A stretch of 43,842 nucleotides of DNA from an uncultured Corynebacterium sp. (GTDB lineage Bacteria; Actinomycetota; Actinomycetes; Mycobacteriales; Mycobacteriaceae). Below the pieces are notes generated by a model. That model had not been told where the DNA came from. It ran no database searches and worked only from the letters and a program-made list of their open reading frames with translations. How positions within the stretch are numbered: position 1 is the first letter of the stretch; every line of letters starts with the position of its first letter. The stretch is from the NCBI GenBank assembly GCA_943908385.1, contig CALTTF010000011.1, positions 1 to 43,842 of the forward strand. Direction: 5' to 3'. The translations under genes were made by a program, and so were the position numbers. Below, piece by piece: positions 17,661 to 25,978 of the stretch.

Positions 17661-19097
17661 GTGGGCTTTGACAATATCCAGGACACAATGAAGTTCATCA
17701 AGGACGAAGAAGTCGAGTTCGTCGACGTCCGCTTCACCGACGTTCCTGGCATCGAGCACCACTTCAGCATCCCGGCCTCCATGTTCGACGAGGATGCTGT
17801 CGAGGAAGGCCTCGCATTCGACGGTTCGTCGATCCGCGGCTTCACCACTATCGACGAATCCGACATGATCCTCATGCCGGATCTCGCCACGGCCCAGATC
17901 GACCCGTTCCGCAAGGCGAAGACCCTGAACGTGAAGTTCTTCGTCAACGATCCGTTCACCCACGAGGCGTTCTCCCGCGACCCGCGCAATGTCGCGCTGA
18001 AGGCGGAGGAGTACCTCGGGTCCACCAGCATCGCCGATACCTGCTTCTTCGGCGCTGAGGCCGAGTTCTACCTGTTCGACTCTGTCCGCTACTCCACAGA
18101 TGCCCACAAGGCTTTCTACGAGGTGGACTCCATCGAAGGCTGGTGGAACCGCGACCGCGAGCTGGAGCAGGACGGCACGCCCAACTTGGGCAACAAGACC
18201 CGCCTCAAGGGCGGCTACTTCCCGGTGCCGCCGTACGACCAGACTTTGGACGTCCGCGACGATATGACGCTGCGTCTCGCCCAGGCTGGTTTCGAGATCG
18301 AGCGCTTCCACCACGAGGTGGGCACTGGTGGCCAGCAGGAGATCAACTACAAGTTCAACACCCTGCTGCACGCCGCTGACGACCTGCAGACGTTCAAGTA
18401 CATCATCAAGAACACCGCCAAGGAGTGGGGTAAGACAGCCACATTCATGCCGAAGCCGATCGCCGGCGACAACGGCTCGGGAATGCACGCGCACCAGTCC
18501 CTGTGGAAGGACGGCGAGCCGCTGTTCTACGACGAATCCGGCTACGGCGGACTGTCTGACATCGCCCGCTTCTACATCGGCGGCATTCTCCACCACGCCG
18601 GCGCCGTCCTGGCATTCACCAACCCGACGCTGAACTCCTACCACCGCCTGGTCCCGGGCTTCGAGGCCCCGATCAATCTGGTGTACTCCCAGCGCAACCG
18701 TTCCGCCGCGATCCGTATCCCGATCACGGGCTCCAACCCGAAGGCAAAGCGCATCGAGTTCCGCGCGCCGGACCCGTCGGGCAATCCGTACCTCGGCTTC
18801 GCCGCAATGATGATGGCCGGCTTGGACGGCGTAAAGAACCGCATCGAGCCGCACGAGCCGGTGGACAAGGACCTCTACGAGCTCCCGCCGGAGGAAGCCA
18901 AGTCGATCCCGCAGGCACCGACCTCGCTCGAGGCATCGCTGGCTGCGCTGGAGGAGGACCACGACTTCCTCACCGAGGGCGATGTCTTCACCGACGACCT
19001 GATTGAGACATACATCAAGCTCAAGCACGACGAGGAGATCACACCGGCACGCCTGCGTCCGACTCCGCTCGAATACGAAATGTACTTCGACGTCTAA
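17661..19097 (+). CDS. glnA: Glutamine synthetase type I (adenylylation-regulated)
   Basis: Makes glutamine from glutamate, ammonia and ATP; the main ammonium-assimilating enzyme. 478 residues, normal length for GSI-beta. Visible: the N-terminal VDVRFTDVPGIEHHFSIPAS, the FDGSSIRGF loop, EAEFYLFDS, the metal/ATP signature KPIAGDNGSGMHAHQSLWKD, NRSAAIRIP and the adenylylation site Tyr406 in KDLYELPPEEAK (Tyr405 in the C. glutamicum numbering without Met). That tyrosine is the target of GlnE, encoded at 28008-31070. GTG start with AAGGAG at 17646-17651. Single gene, closed by a terminator. Confidence 0.98.
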   Translation: MGFDNIQDTMKFIKDEEVEFVDVRFTDVPGIEHHFSIPASMFDEDAVEEGLAFDGSSIRGFTTIDESDMILMPDLATAQIDPFRKAKTLNVKFFVNDPFTHEAFSRDPRNVALKAEEYLGSTSIADTCFFGAEAEFYLFDSVRYSTDAHKAFYEVDSIEGWWNRDRELEQDGTPNLGNKTRLKGGYFPVPPYDQTLDVRDDMTLRLAQAGFEIERFHHEVGTGGQQEINYKFNTLLHAADDLQTFKYIIKNTAKEWGKTATFMPKPIAGDNGSGMHAHQSLWKDGEPLFYDESGYGGLSDIARFYIGGILHHAGAVLAFTNPTLNSYHRLVPGFEAPINLVYSQRNRSAAIRIPITGSNPKAKRIEFRAPDPSGNPYLGFAAMMMAGLDGVKNRIEPHEPVDKDLYELPPEEAKSIPQAPTSLEASLAALEEDHDFLTEGDVFTDDLIETYIKLKHDEEITPARLRPTPLEYEMYFDV

Positions 19098-19118
19098 TCG
19101 CGCGTCCGCGCACTCCCG

Positions 19119-19158
19119 CCCCACGGCCTCGTCTTCCCGGAGGATGCCGTGGGGTTTC
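19119..19158 (+). terminator. Terminator after glnA
   Basis: CCCCACGGC (19119-19127) pairs with GCCGTGGGG (19146-19154), followed by TTTC. Confidence 0.8.
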
Positions 19159-19185
19159 ATATTTCGCACAATCCGCGCAGATGAT

Positions 19186-19191
19186 TACCAT
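19186..19191 (+). promoter_or_regulatory. -10 box of leaderless TDT-transporter gene
   Basis: TACCAT ends 8 bases before the GTG at 19199, repeating the lipB box exactly. Confidence 0.5.
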
Positions 19192-19198
19192 AAGCTGA

Positions 19199-20140
19199 GT
19201 GACTGATAAGTTCCGCCAACTGCCCCCGCCCGGCCCCGCTTGGGGCGGCAGCCTGATGGGCACGTCAATCGTCGCTCGCCTGCTCGTCGAGAAGCACATG
19301 ATGCTCGGCGCGAGTATTTTCTGCGCGATCGCCTGCGTGATTCTCGTGGTGCTCGTGTACGGCTTCGCGCGTTACCGCCACCCGAGCTTCGAGCGCACCA
19401 CCATGGCGGAATGGTCGATGTTCTTCATCGGCATCCTGGCGCTCGGCGCCGCGCTCTCCGGCGTCACGGGCGAGGGTGTCTACCGCCTCATCGGCTTCTG
19501 GATCGGCGCGCCCGTCACCGTGATCACGTGGGCGATCCAGCTCACGCGTTTCGACGGCACGCCCCGCTTCACCTGGGGCCTACCTCTCGTCGGGCCGATG
19601 ATTTCCGCGTCCGTCGCCGGCTGGCTCGCCCGCGACTACGGCGAGATCTACCACATCATGGGCACGGTCTTTTTCGCCATGTCCATCCTGACCGCGGTGC
19701 CGGTGTTCATCCGCGTCTACTGGGCGGCTTGGCACCGGAAGGTCGATCTGCGGGGACCGAATTCAGCTACTGCGTGGGTCCCGCTCGGCGTCGTCGGCCA
19801 GTCCACGACAGCGATGCAGATCCTTTATCCCGGGCCCGTCTCGATCTTCTACGGCCTCATCGCGCTCGGCATCGCCATTCCGCTGGCGCTGTTCGCAATG
19901 TTCACCTTCTACCCCAATGTCGCCCGGTGGGTCGAGTACTCCCCGGCATGGTGGTCGTGCACCTTCCCGCCGGGAACGATCAGCATGGGCGGGCACCAGC
20001 TGGCCCTCGTCAACGGCTCGCACGGACTCGACGTTGTCGCGCTGAGCATCCCGCTCCTCCTCATCATCCACTGGTCGCTGTGCTCCGCCCGCTTCTTGAG
20101 CTGGGTGGCGGAAGGGCGCCCGAACAAGTCGGAGGTTTAA
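19199..20140 (+). CDS. TDT family (TehA/SLAC1-like) membrane transporter
   Basis: Family members move anions such as C4-dicarboxylates, sulfite or tellurite-related species. 313 residues with about nine to ten hydrophobic helices starting near residue 35 (LGASIFCAIACVILVVLVYG). Family features seen: the segment PAWWSCTFPPGTISMGG near residue 240, resembling the WW-x-FTFP(x)G signature, and SILTAVPVFIRVYWAAW in the middle. The substrate cannot be told from sequence. GTG start is chosen from the leaderless promoter. Neither a regulator nor a metabolic partner is next to it. Confidence 0.7.
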   Translation: MTDKFRQLPPPGPAWGGSLMGTSIVARLLVEKHMMLGASIFCAIACVILVVLVYGFARYRHPSFERTTMAEWSMFFIGILALGAALSGVTGEGVYRLIGFWIGAPVTVITWAIQLTRFDGTPRFTWGLPLVGPMISASVAGWLARDYGEIYHIMGTVFFAMSILTAVPVFIRVYWAAWHRKVDLRGPNSATAWVPLGVVGQSTTAMQILYPGPVSIFYGLIALGIAIPLALFAMFTFYPNVARWVEYSPAWWSCTFPPGTISMGGHQLALVNGSHGLDVVALSIPLLLIIHWSLCSARFLSWVAEGRPNKSEV

Positions 20141-20222
20141 GCCGGTTCACCCGTTTCCCGGCGAACACGTCTGAGCACATATATATTGGGGCCGTCCGTA
20201 CAACTGCTCGAAGAAGGCGATA

Positions 20223-21152
20223 ATGACTTTTCCGAATACGCCCGGCCCGAACGGCCCCCACGGCAATCCCGGTACACCTGGCCCGACCGGCCCCCAACAG
20301 TGGGGCAACCAGCCGCACGGCCCCGGAGGCCAGCAGCCTGCTGGCTCCACCGCCGCGTCGACAAGCTCTTCCTCGCTGCCGGGGTGGCCGACGTTCGCGT
20401 CGATCGGCTTCTTCCTCCTCTCGCTTATCGGCAGTTTTCTCCCCATCCTGAAGATCACAACCGATAAGGACGCGCAGCGCGCCCAGATCGAGGAAACCCT
20501 CGGCGATTCCGCCGGAGATTACGGCATCAATGTCGACGACTTCCTGGTCGACTTCTCGCTGTCCATCAACTGGTGGGCGAGGATCAAGTTCGACGGCAGC
20601 GACCTCGGCGAGATGGCTCAGGGGGCCGAGGACGAGATCATGAACAACACCGACCTGACCGGCGACCAGGTCCTGCTGGTCACCCTGACCGCGTTGGTGC
20701 TCGTGGCGTACCTCGCCTCCATCGTCCTGGGCTTCCTCAAGCAGGAGCGTTTCGGAGCCATCGCCGGCCTCGCCGCCGCCGGGTTCCAGGTGATCGCGAT
20801 CATCATCGCGGCGGTCAATTACGCGCGCGCTAACGGCGACGAGGAGATCAAGGAGGTCGCACCGACCAGCTTCGGCATCGGCTTCTGGCTGTGGCTGCTC
20901 TTGGCTATCGCCGCCATCGCGGTGTTCGTTTTCGCGCTGCTGAACAGCAACTCCAACAAGTCGGCCAAGGCACCGGCCTTCGCAGGCGCCGGTCAGCCGG
21001 GCCAGCCGCAAGGCTTCGGTCCGGGCCAGCCGCAGCAGCAGGGCTTCCAGCAGAACCAGCAGTTCCCGCCGCAGGGCCAGCAGAGCCCAGGGTTCAACCC
21101 GGGCCAGCAGGGTCCGGGCGGCGGCAACCCGTACCAGCAGTACGGCCGCTAA
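20223..21152 (+). CDS. Four-helix membrane protein with Pro/Gly/Gln-rich termini, unknown function
   Basis: 309 residues, not recognised as a named family. The first 60 residues are collagen-like in composition (repeats of GPxGxPG and PTGPQQ). Four predicted helices follow: ASIGFFLLSLIGSFLPIL, VLLVTLTALVLVAYLASIVL, IAGLAAAGFQVIAIIIAAV and FGIGFWLWLLLAIAAIAVFV. A periplasmic-side acidic loop separates helices 1 and 2, and the C-terminal 65 residues are Gln/Pro/Gly-rich (QPGQPQ, QQNQQFPPQGQQ). GAAGG lies before the ATG and TATATT at 20181 is a plausible -10. Such tails are common in corynebacterial cell-envelope proteins; any role is a guess. Confidence 0.75.
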   Translation: MTFPNTPGPNGPHGNPGTPGPTGPQQWGNQPHGPGGQQPAGSTAASTSSSSLPGWPTFASIGFFLLSLIGSFLPILKITTDKDAQRAQIEETLGDSAGDYGINVDDFLVDFSLSINWWARIKFDGSDLGEMAQGAEDEIMNNTDLTGDQVLLVTLTALVLVAYLASIVLGFLKQERFGAIAGLAAAGFQVIAIIIAAVNYARANGDEEIKEVAPTSFGIGFWLWLLLAIAAIAVFVFALLNSNSNKSAKAPAFAGAGQPGQPQGFGPGQPQQQGFQQNQQFPPQGQQSPGFNPGQQGPGGGNPYQQYGR

Positions 21153-21173
21153 ACAGCGCCCCTCCCCTTCACC

Positions 21174-21210
21174 CCCGGGCATCCAGCACGGATGCCCGGG
21201 TTTCGTCTTT
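21174..21210 (+). terminator. Terminator after the Pro/Gln-rich membrane gene
   Basis: CCCGGGCATCC (21174-21184) pairs exactly with GGATGCCCGGG (21190-21200), then TTTCGTCTTT. Confidence 0.88.
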
Positions 21211-21223
21211 CAAGAACAAGCGC

Positions 21224-21234
21224 GCTTATCGACG
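21224..21234 (+). repeat. 11-mer GCTTATCGACG, copy upstream of XRE remnant
   Basis: Exact copy between a terminator and the promoter at 21250-21277. Confidence 0.9.
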
Positions 21235-21249
21235 AATCGCCACAAACTC

Positions 21250-21277
21250 TTGACGCATTGTTGTGTTTATGTAATAT
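21250..21277 (+). promoter_or_regulatory. Near-consensus promoter
   Basis: TTGACG (21250-21255), 16-base spacer, TAATAT (21272-21277). It would drive the decayed regulator and the membrane gene at 21424. Confidence 0.65.
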
Positions 21278-21307
21278 TTTGGATCACGCCCCCAAAGACT
21301 AGTCTCG

Positions 21308-21427
21308 TTGACCCGATTCACCATCGGACGCGGGTGCTGCGCATGGAGGGGGACTAAACACGCGCAGCTCGCGGAAGCGATCGGCATCAACATGTCCGAC
21401 GACATCTACCGAAGGAACCACTCATGA
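21308..21427 (+). pseudogene. Decayed XRE-type helix-turn-helix regulator
   Basis: No intact regulator is present, but two frames each hold part of a typical XRE N-terminus. One frame reads HRTRVLRMEGD and then meets a stop at about 21355; the next frame continues with AQLAEAIGIN, which is how this family normally goes on after such a stretch. The rest, expected to carry SRQTINAIE and the tail, is gone, leaving MSDDIYRRNHS and a TGA overlapping the next gene's ATG as ATGA. That overlap is what a regulator-membrane protein pair would show. Frameshift plus internal deletion is my interpretation; chance similarity is possible because the match is short. Confidence 0.45.
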
Positions 21428-21891
21428 CCGCCGCCACACCGAACACCGTCAAGGCCCGCAACCGCACAATCCATGCGACCGACGCCGCGATTGCCATGGT
21501 GATCCTTTCCGCCGCACTCCAGTTTGTCCAACCCGGCATCGCGAACCTGCTGTGGATGGCCGGAGCTCTCGCAGCGGCCGTCGGTACGGTCACCCTGCGC
21601 AAGCAGATCAATGGCGCCGACCTTCCGAGCGCCGAGCTCGACGAGTACGAGCTGCAGCGCCAACTCGAAGCGCGCGAGGACGGCTTCAAGACGGGACTCG
21701 TACTCTCGATCGCGTTCTTCCTCATCTCCGGCGCCGTCGCCGCGGCTTCGCAATTCTGGGTGGAGCTCGACGCGACCGAGGTCGCCCTCTTCTTCGCCAA
21801 GCTGCTCACCGTCCAGATCCTGTGGGTGCCGTTCATGATCGCGCGCTCTTTGGCCGGGAAGATCAACCGGGACGAGCTCATTGCACGCTAA
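21424..21891 (+). CDS. Small multi-helix membrane protein, unknown
   Basis: 155 residues with about four helices in two pairs: AAIAMVILSAALQFVQ and LLWMAGALAAAVGTVTL, then a charged stretch rich in Glu/Gln/Arg (LPSAELDEYELQRQLEARED), then TGLVLSIAFFLISGAVAAA and LFFAKLLTVQILWVPFM. GAAGGA stands 9 bases before the ATG. Small membrane proteins of this form are often encoded directly after an XRE-family regulator, which here is degraded. Function not recognised. Confidence 0.75.
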   Translation: MTAATPNTVKARNRTIHATDAAIAMVILSAALQFVQPGIANLLWMAGALAAAVGTVTLRKQINGADLPSAELDEYELQRQLEAREDGFKTGLVLSIAFFLISGAVAAASQFWVELDATEVALFFAKLLTVQILWVPFMIARSLAGKINRDELIAR

Positions 21892-21912
21892 AGACGGAAT
21901 GAAACGCAGTGA

Positions 21913-21918
21913 TAAAAT
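21913..21918 (+). promoter_or_regulatory. -10 box of CPBP protease gene
   Basis: TAAAAT ends 7 bases before the ATG at 21925; leaderless geometry. Confidence 0.5.
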
Positions 21919-21924
21919 CCGGTT

Positions 21925-22824
21925 ATGAGCGCCTACCATCTCCTCGGCCGCACATACCGCCTACCTGCTGATTCAGCGCAGGATTCGCCTGCCATCGCAG
22001 CCGGCACTCCTCCCCGCCCCGTGTGGTGGCGTCCGCTGCTGGAGCTCGTGCTCGCTTTAGCACTCATGATCGGACTCACTGCCGGGGCGACCGGTCTGTT
22101 CTACCTCTACGAGAAGATCGCGCAGCCGACCGTCAGCGTTTTCGACCAATTCGACTTCGCCGACCGGCCGTATTTGGCCGTCGTGACGTTCATCGGCTGG
22201 GTGGCCGCGATCCCGGCGGGCTTCATCGCGGCGCGTCTCACCGGCCGCGACCCGCGTGCGTTGTGGTCGGTAAAGCGCCGCTTCCGCTGGAAGAATTTCG
22301 GTCTCGCCCTCATCCCGGCACTGATCTTCCTGGGCGGCGAAGGCATCTACGCCATCGTGAATTCGGACCGCTCACAGATGACAGTCGGGCTGCTCAATGT
22401 CGGTGCGCTGGCCGTCATTATCGCGTTGGCGCCGCTGCAGTCGCTGTCGGAGGAGCTCTTCTTCCGCGGCTCGCTGGTCCAGATCATCGGCCAGTGGTTC
22501 TCCCCCGCTATCGTGGCGTACTTGCTACCGTTCCTGTTCTTTCTGTCGGGCCACCACTACGGCTGGCGGGGCATGGTCAGCGTGGGAGTGTTCGCGGCGT
22601 GCGCGATGTTTCTGACACACACCACCGGCGGGATCGAGGCAGCGGCCGCCGTCCACGCGGTGGGCAACACATTCGCCTACGCGCCCGACGCATTCGACGT
22701 CGGCGGGGTGAACCTCAACGCGGCGTCCACCGTCGATCTGCTCGTCTCTGTGGCGGCGACGGTTGCCGCGACGGCGGTTGCTTACGCGCTGATCACGCGC
22801 CGCGCGTTGACATCGACCTCGTAG
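21925..22824 (+). CDS. CPBP family intramembrane glutamic protease (CAAX protease-like)
   Basis: Integral membrane protease of the Rce1/CPBP type; substrates in bacteria are mostly unknown. 299 residues with about eight helices. The three signature motifs are all present: EExxxR as SEELFFRGS (Glu176-Glu177), the His in SGHHYGWRGM, and HAxxN as HAVGNTFAY. ATG at 21925 follows a leaderless promoter. Its last 43 bases overlap the convergent GH25 gene, so the two 3' ends share coding sequence. Confidence 0.9.
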   Translation: MSAYHLLGRTYRLPADSAQDSPAIAAGTPPRPVWWRPLLELVLALALMIGLTAGATGLFYLYEKIAQPTVSVFDQFDFADRPYLAVVTFIGWVAAIPAGFIAARLTGRDPRALWSVKRRFRWKNFGLALIPALIFLGGEGIYAIVNSDRSQMTVGLLNVGALAVIIALAPLQSLSEELFFRGSLVQIIGQWFSPAIVAYLLPFLFFLSGHHYGWRGMVSVGVFAACAMFLTHTTGGIEAAAAVHAVGNTFAYAPDAFDVGGVNLNAASTVDLLVSVAATVAATAVAYALITRRALTSTS

Positions 22825-23414
22825 CCGGCGACGAGGCCGCGCGACCCGTACTGCCACATCACGGGCGCCTGCTTGCCGATCTCTCCCGGCCACTGGCGGC
22901 CGTCGAGAAGCTCCCGCGGCGGCCCGGTGTGATCCGCTCCGTAGTCGGCGATCCACACTTCCCCGAATTCGGCGGTCGCGGCGCCGAGCATCCGCCAGCG
23001 CCAATAGCGCGGGTACGTGTAGATCCCGGCCACGGGAACGCCGCGCGCGGTGAATTCGTCGCGGACCTGACGGACATGCTCCAGGCGCAGCCCCGCGGGC
23101 GTTTCGCAGTCGATCCAGACCGGGCACACCCGCTTACCCATCACCGCGCAGGAGGCTTCGACCTGCTCCGCGACGGTGGTCCCCTCCGAGGGGTTGCGCA
23201 GGTAATGGTAGGCCTCGGCGGGCAGCCCGGCGCGGCGGGCATCGTCGATATGCGATGCGTACGTCCGGTCGCGGTAGGTGCCGTCGGTGGTGCGCACGAC
23301 GACGAACTCGATGCCCTCGGCAGCAGCCTGCACGAGGCTCAGCCCGTCCTGGTGCTCGCTGACGTCGATGCCGATCTGGATGCCGGGGCCACCAACTGCG
23401 GCAGAATCAGTCAT
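22782..23414 (-). CDS. Glycoside hydrolase family 25 (lysozyme-like) protein without signal peptide
   Basis: GH25 enzymes cleave the N-acetylmuramyl-glucosamine bond of peptidoglycan. 210 residues, essentially the catalytic barrel alone. Visible: the first-strand motif IGIDVSEHQ, EFVVVRTTDG, AEAYHYLR, the catalytic DxE in VWIDCE, GIYTYPRYW, and the C-terminal WQYGSRG. No signal peptide or cell-wall-binding repeat is seen, so it either acts in the cytosol, leaves through another route or is released by lysis, as phage endolysins are. It starts 6 bases after the NUDIX stop, suggesting co-transcription, and overlaps the convergent CPBP gene by 43 bases. Similar single-domain GH25 proteins are known in corynebacteria. 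Confidence 0.85.
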   Translation of the reverse strand: MTDSAAVGGPGIQIGIDVSEHQDGLSLVQAAAEGIEFVVVRTTDGTYRDRTYASHIDDARRAGLPAEAYHYLRNPSEGTTVAEQVEASCAVMGKRVCPVWIDCETPAGLRLEHVRQVRDEFTARGVPVAGIYTYPRYWRWRMLGAATAEFGEVWIADYGADHTGPPRELLDGRQWPGEIGKQAPVMWQYGSRGLVAGYEVDVNARRVISA

Positions 23415-23420
23415 TGATTC

Positions 23421-23945
23421 CTAGCGCTTGGAAAAGCCCATGCGCGGCGTGAATGCCGCCGGGTGCTTGCGCTGCGCGACGGCATCGGCGATGACCAGGC
23501 GCCACTTCGGGTCAGTCACGGGCATCTGGGCGATGGAGAACCAGCCGGTCTCGGTGTTCTCGTCGTCGCCGACTTTCGGCTCAGCGGCGGGGTTGTCGGC
23601 CTCGAGCCGGATGGCCACGGACATGTAGGTGGCGTTGTCGCCGTTGGCGTGCACGACCGGGCCGACGGCGCCGACACCGAGCAGCGCAGCGGGCGACGCC
23701 TGGATGCCGGTCTCTTCTTCCACTTCGCGCACGGCGGCGTGGTGGGGCTCCTCGCCGGGGTCGCAGATTCCGGTGACGGGCGTCCACTCGCCGTTGTCGG
23801 AGCGCTTGACCAGGAGCACTTCGGGCACCGCCCACGGGGAGTCGTCGGTGGAATCGCGGAGCACCACGGCGGTGACTGCGGGAATCCACATCAGGTCCGT
23901 GCCGATCTTCTTCCGCGTCTCCACGATGAATTCGGGGATGGGCAT
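23421..23945 (-). CDS. NUDIX hydrolase
   Basis: Hydrolyses a nucleoside diphosphate linked to another moiety; the substrate is unknown. 174 residues. The NUDIX box is complete: GEEPHHAAVREVEEETGI (GX5EX7REUXEEXGU pattern) preceded by GEWTPVTGICDP. The chosen start at 23945 reads MPIPEFIVETRKKIGTD and has AAAGG about 9 bases upstream; the frame stays open upstream but that part is not protein-like. Gene order NUDIX-GH25 leftward is likely one transcript. Confidence 0.88.
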   Translation of the reverse strand: MPIPEFIVETRKKIGTDLMWIPAVTAVVLRDSTDDSPWAVPEVLLVKRSDNGEWTPVTGICDPGEEPHHAAVREVEEETGIQASPAALLGVGAVGPVVHANGDNATYMSVAIRLEADNPAAEPKVGDDENTETGWFSIAQMPVTDPKWRLVIADAVAQRKHPAAFTPRMGFSKR

Positions 23946-24048
23946 GCGTGCGCACCTTTCTGTCCGGACGTGTCGAGCATTTCCGCCGTCCAAGTCTACG
24001 TCCCGCGTCCCCGCGCGGGAGGGCGGGTGAACTAACATCATGTGCATT

Positions 24049-24864
24049 ATGAGCACGCAGGTCACCCCGCCATCACGCACCCCAGACAGCGACACCGACG
24101 CGCCCCGCCGCGTGCCCGCGGGCGCGTTCATCGTGGGCTTCGGGGCGCTTGTGATCGTGTGCGTCGTGCTCACGGTCGGGCTGTTCAATTACGAGTCGTC
24201 GGCGCAGGAGCGCGCATCGAGCACGGCTACCAGCACAGCATCGAGTACGTCGAGCGTGCAGGACACGGCGGTCACCACCGTGACGGGAACAGACGGGCAG
24301 ACGAGTGTCTCGCGCCCGCCGAAGCCGGCGCCGCCGGAGACGAGCGAGGAGCAGGTGCGGTCGTCGATACGCGCGCACTACATCGAGAACGCGGAAACAG
24401 CCCGCACGTACACGGGTGTCGCGGTCACGGGCGACATCACGGAGCTCGCGCTGAACGACATGCCGGAGTTCACGGGGCACGTCAGCCGCTTGCTCGAGCA
24501 GAATTGCGTCGATTCGATGGCGCTGACCACGCCCGATAATGTGCGCGTGACGTTCAACGGCTTCTGCTACTCAACGATGCCGGGCGAGACATTCGAGCGC
24601 ATGCTGGAGGTGGCGCTTAACGGCGGGGCGGATTCGATCGACGTCGCGCACAACCCGACGTACGGCGGCAACAACTACGTGTCCATGACGTGGTACGTCG
24701 ACAACGAGGAACAGGCCGCGCGCATCCACGAGACGTGGCACGAGGTGCGCCGCCCGCGCGCTGTGCAGGAAATCCGTTTTTCCACCTACTCGCCCGAGGC
24801 GGTCCACCGCCTGGTCAAGGAGCGCGGCAAGGCCGACGCGTGGACGGAAGACGAACGGTTCTAA
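24049..24864 (+). CDS. Membrane-anchored secreted-domain protein, unknown
   Basis: About 271 residues. A short cytosolic segment with Pro/Arg precedes one helix (GAFIVGFGALVIVCVVLTVGL, about 30-50), then a Ser/Thr-rich linker (ATSTASSTSSVQD) and an extracellular domain of about 180 residues that I do not recognise, with two Cys (QNCVDSM and NGFCYS) that could form a disulfide. It resembles the anchored, linker-plus-domain layout of many corynebacterial envelope proteins. TAACAT at 24033-24038 is a plausible -10. The start could instead be ATG 24040, which would move it by three codons. It converges on the protease gene. Confidence 0.7.
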   Translation: MSTQVTPPSRTPDSDTDAPRRVPAGAFIVGFGALVIVCVVLTVGLFNYESSAQERASSTATSTASSTSSVQDTAVTTVTGTDGQTSVSRPPKPAPPETSEEQVRSSIRAHYIENAETARTYTGVAVTGDITELALNDMPEFTGHVSRLLEQNCVDSMALTTPDNVRVTFNGFCYSTMPGETFERMLEVALNGGADSIDVAHNPTYGGNNYVSMTWYVDNEEQAARIHETWHEVRRPRAVQEIRFSTYSPEAVHRLVKERGKADAWTEDERF

Positions 24865-24870
24865 GCATTC

Positions 24871-24881
24871 GCTTATCGACG
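24871..24881 (+). repeat. 11-mer GCTTATCGACG, copy between convergent genes
   Basis: Exact copy 6 bases after the stop of the anchored protein and 14 bases before the end of the protease gene. No terminator hairpin is seen in this 31-base gap. Confidence 0.9.
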
Positions 24882-24895
24882 TTTCCCCCTGCCAC

Positions 24896-25978
24896 CTACC
24901 AGGTCTGTTCCACCCAGTCGACGCCGGGAACGACCCGGTCAATGACTTCCTTGACCTGGTTGTAGTTGGAGTACGACATCATCTTGGTGTCGGCGCCTTC
25001 TGCGTCGCACGGCTCGCCCGCGCGGCCGGCTTCGGTGCCGGAGACGACGCCGATGATGCTGGCGCGCCCGCCGATGAGGTAGAACACCGGCCCGCCTGAA
25101 TCTCCGGGCAGCGCGCACACGTGGGCGATGTCGCCGTAGGTTTCCCGCTCGGTCTCGGTGTCGGTGCGGATGATCTGGCTGCGGCCGGACGCCTCGAATT
25201 GTCCGCAGGTGAATCCGGTGGTGGCGCCAGTCTTGCAGATCTCCTCGCCTGCGGGAATGTCCCCGGAGTACAGCGCCGTCTCGATCGGCTTGCCCACCAG
25301 GTCCATGTAGCGGTCGGGGTCGGTGATCTCGATGATGCCGACATCGATGTCACCGGTCTCCCCCACATCCTCACTGTAAAGGCCCGAGTAGATGTAGTGG
25401 CCGACCTCCACCGAGTAGTCCTGGGCTGTCTGCGCGTAGGTCGGCCACACGAGGTCGCCCTCTTTGCCGCAGTGGCCGGCCGTGACAGCGTAATTGCGCC
25501 CGTCCGGCCCGCTGAAGCTGAAGGCCACCGTGCACGACTGCGCCGTGAACTGCTCGCCCGGCTGCGGGTAGTGGTCCGTCGCCTGGATCTTCGTGCCCGG
25601 CGCCCACAGCGCGAATGCAGGAGAGGAGACCCGGTAGCCCATCGGTGGTTGTTCCGCCGGCTGCTCCGGGTTGTCGCCCTGTGCTCCGCTATCCTGCTGC
25701 TCGCCGGGGCGCTGCACCTGCTCGCGCTCTTGGCGCTCTTCCGCCGTGGGCGTCGGGTCCTGCGCCGTGGTCACTCCCAGCCACGCCACGGAGGCGACCA
25801 GGAACGTGACGAACACGACCAGAGCCGCCCACAGCCCCACCCCTGCCGAGGAATCGCGCTGCTGCACGTGCTGTTGGGAGTGCGGCTGCGGCGCATCACC
25901 CGCTTCGTAGTACGGGTACGTCACATCGGCGGGCTGTGCGGCGTGTTTAGGAGTTCTGCTCTCCGGCATCTGCGTCAT
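24896..25978 (-). CDS. Membrane-anchored trypsin-like serine protease (S1 family)
   Basis: 360 residues. An N-terminal cytosolic part (about 1-45) is followed by one helix (GVGLWAALVVFVTFLVASVA, about 48-72), a Gln/Glu/Pro linker with QREQVQRPGEQQ, and a chymotrypsin-fold domain with the full triad: His169 in AVTAGHCG, Asp212 in DIDVGIIEI and Ser294 in PGDSGGPVFY. Cys pairs around TAQSCT/GHC and ICKTGATTGFTCG fit family disulfides. The domain faces the cell wall side; substrates unknown. The first 32 bases overlap the end of the 52-residue ORF upstream, so translation may be coupled. Confidence 0.9.
   Translation of the reverse strand: MTQMPESRTPKHAAQPADVTYPYYEAGDAPQPHSQQHVQQRDSSAGVGLWAALVVFVTFLVASVAWLGVTTAQDPTPTAEERQEREQVQRPGEQQDSGAQGDNPEQPAEQPPMGYRVSSPAFALWAPGTKIQATDHYPQPGEQFTAQSCTVAFSFSGPDGRNYAVTAGHCGKEGDLVWPTYAQTAQDYSVEVGHYIYSGLYSEDVGETGDIDVGIIEITDPDRYMDLVGKPIETALYSGDIPAGEEICKTGATTGFTCGQFEASGRSQIIRTDTETERETYGDIAHVCALPGDSGGPVFYLIGGRASIIGVVSGTEAGRAGEPCDAEGADTKMMSYSNYNQVKEVIDRVVPGVDWVEQTW

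Noticed and set aside
20431..20441. Another 11-mer copy (GCTTATCGGCA)
   Set aside because: Three of the last bases differ from GCTTATCGACG, so it is not counted.
24073..24480. 135-residue minus-strand frame opposite the anchored protein
   Set aside because: Shadow ORF with Arg-rich composition; the plus strand reads as a membrane-anchored protein.
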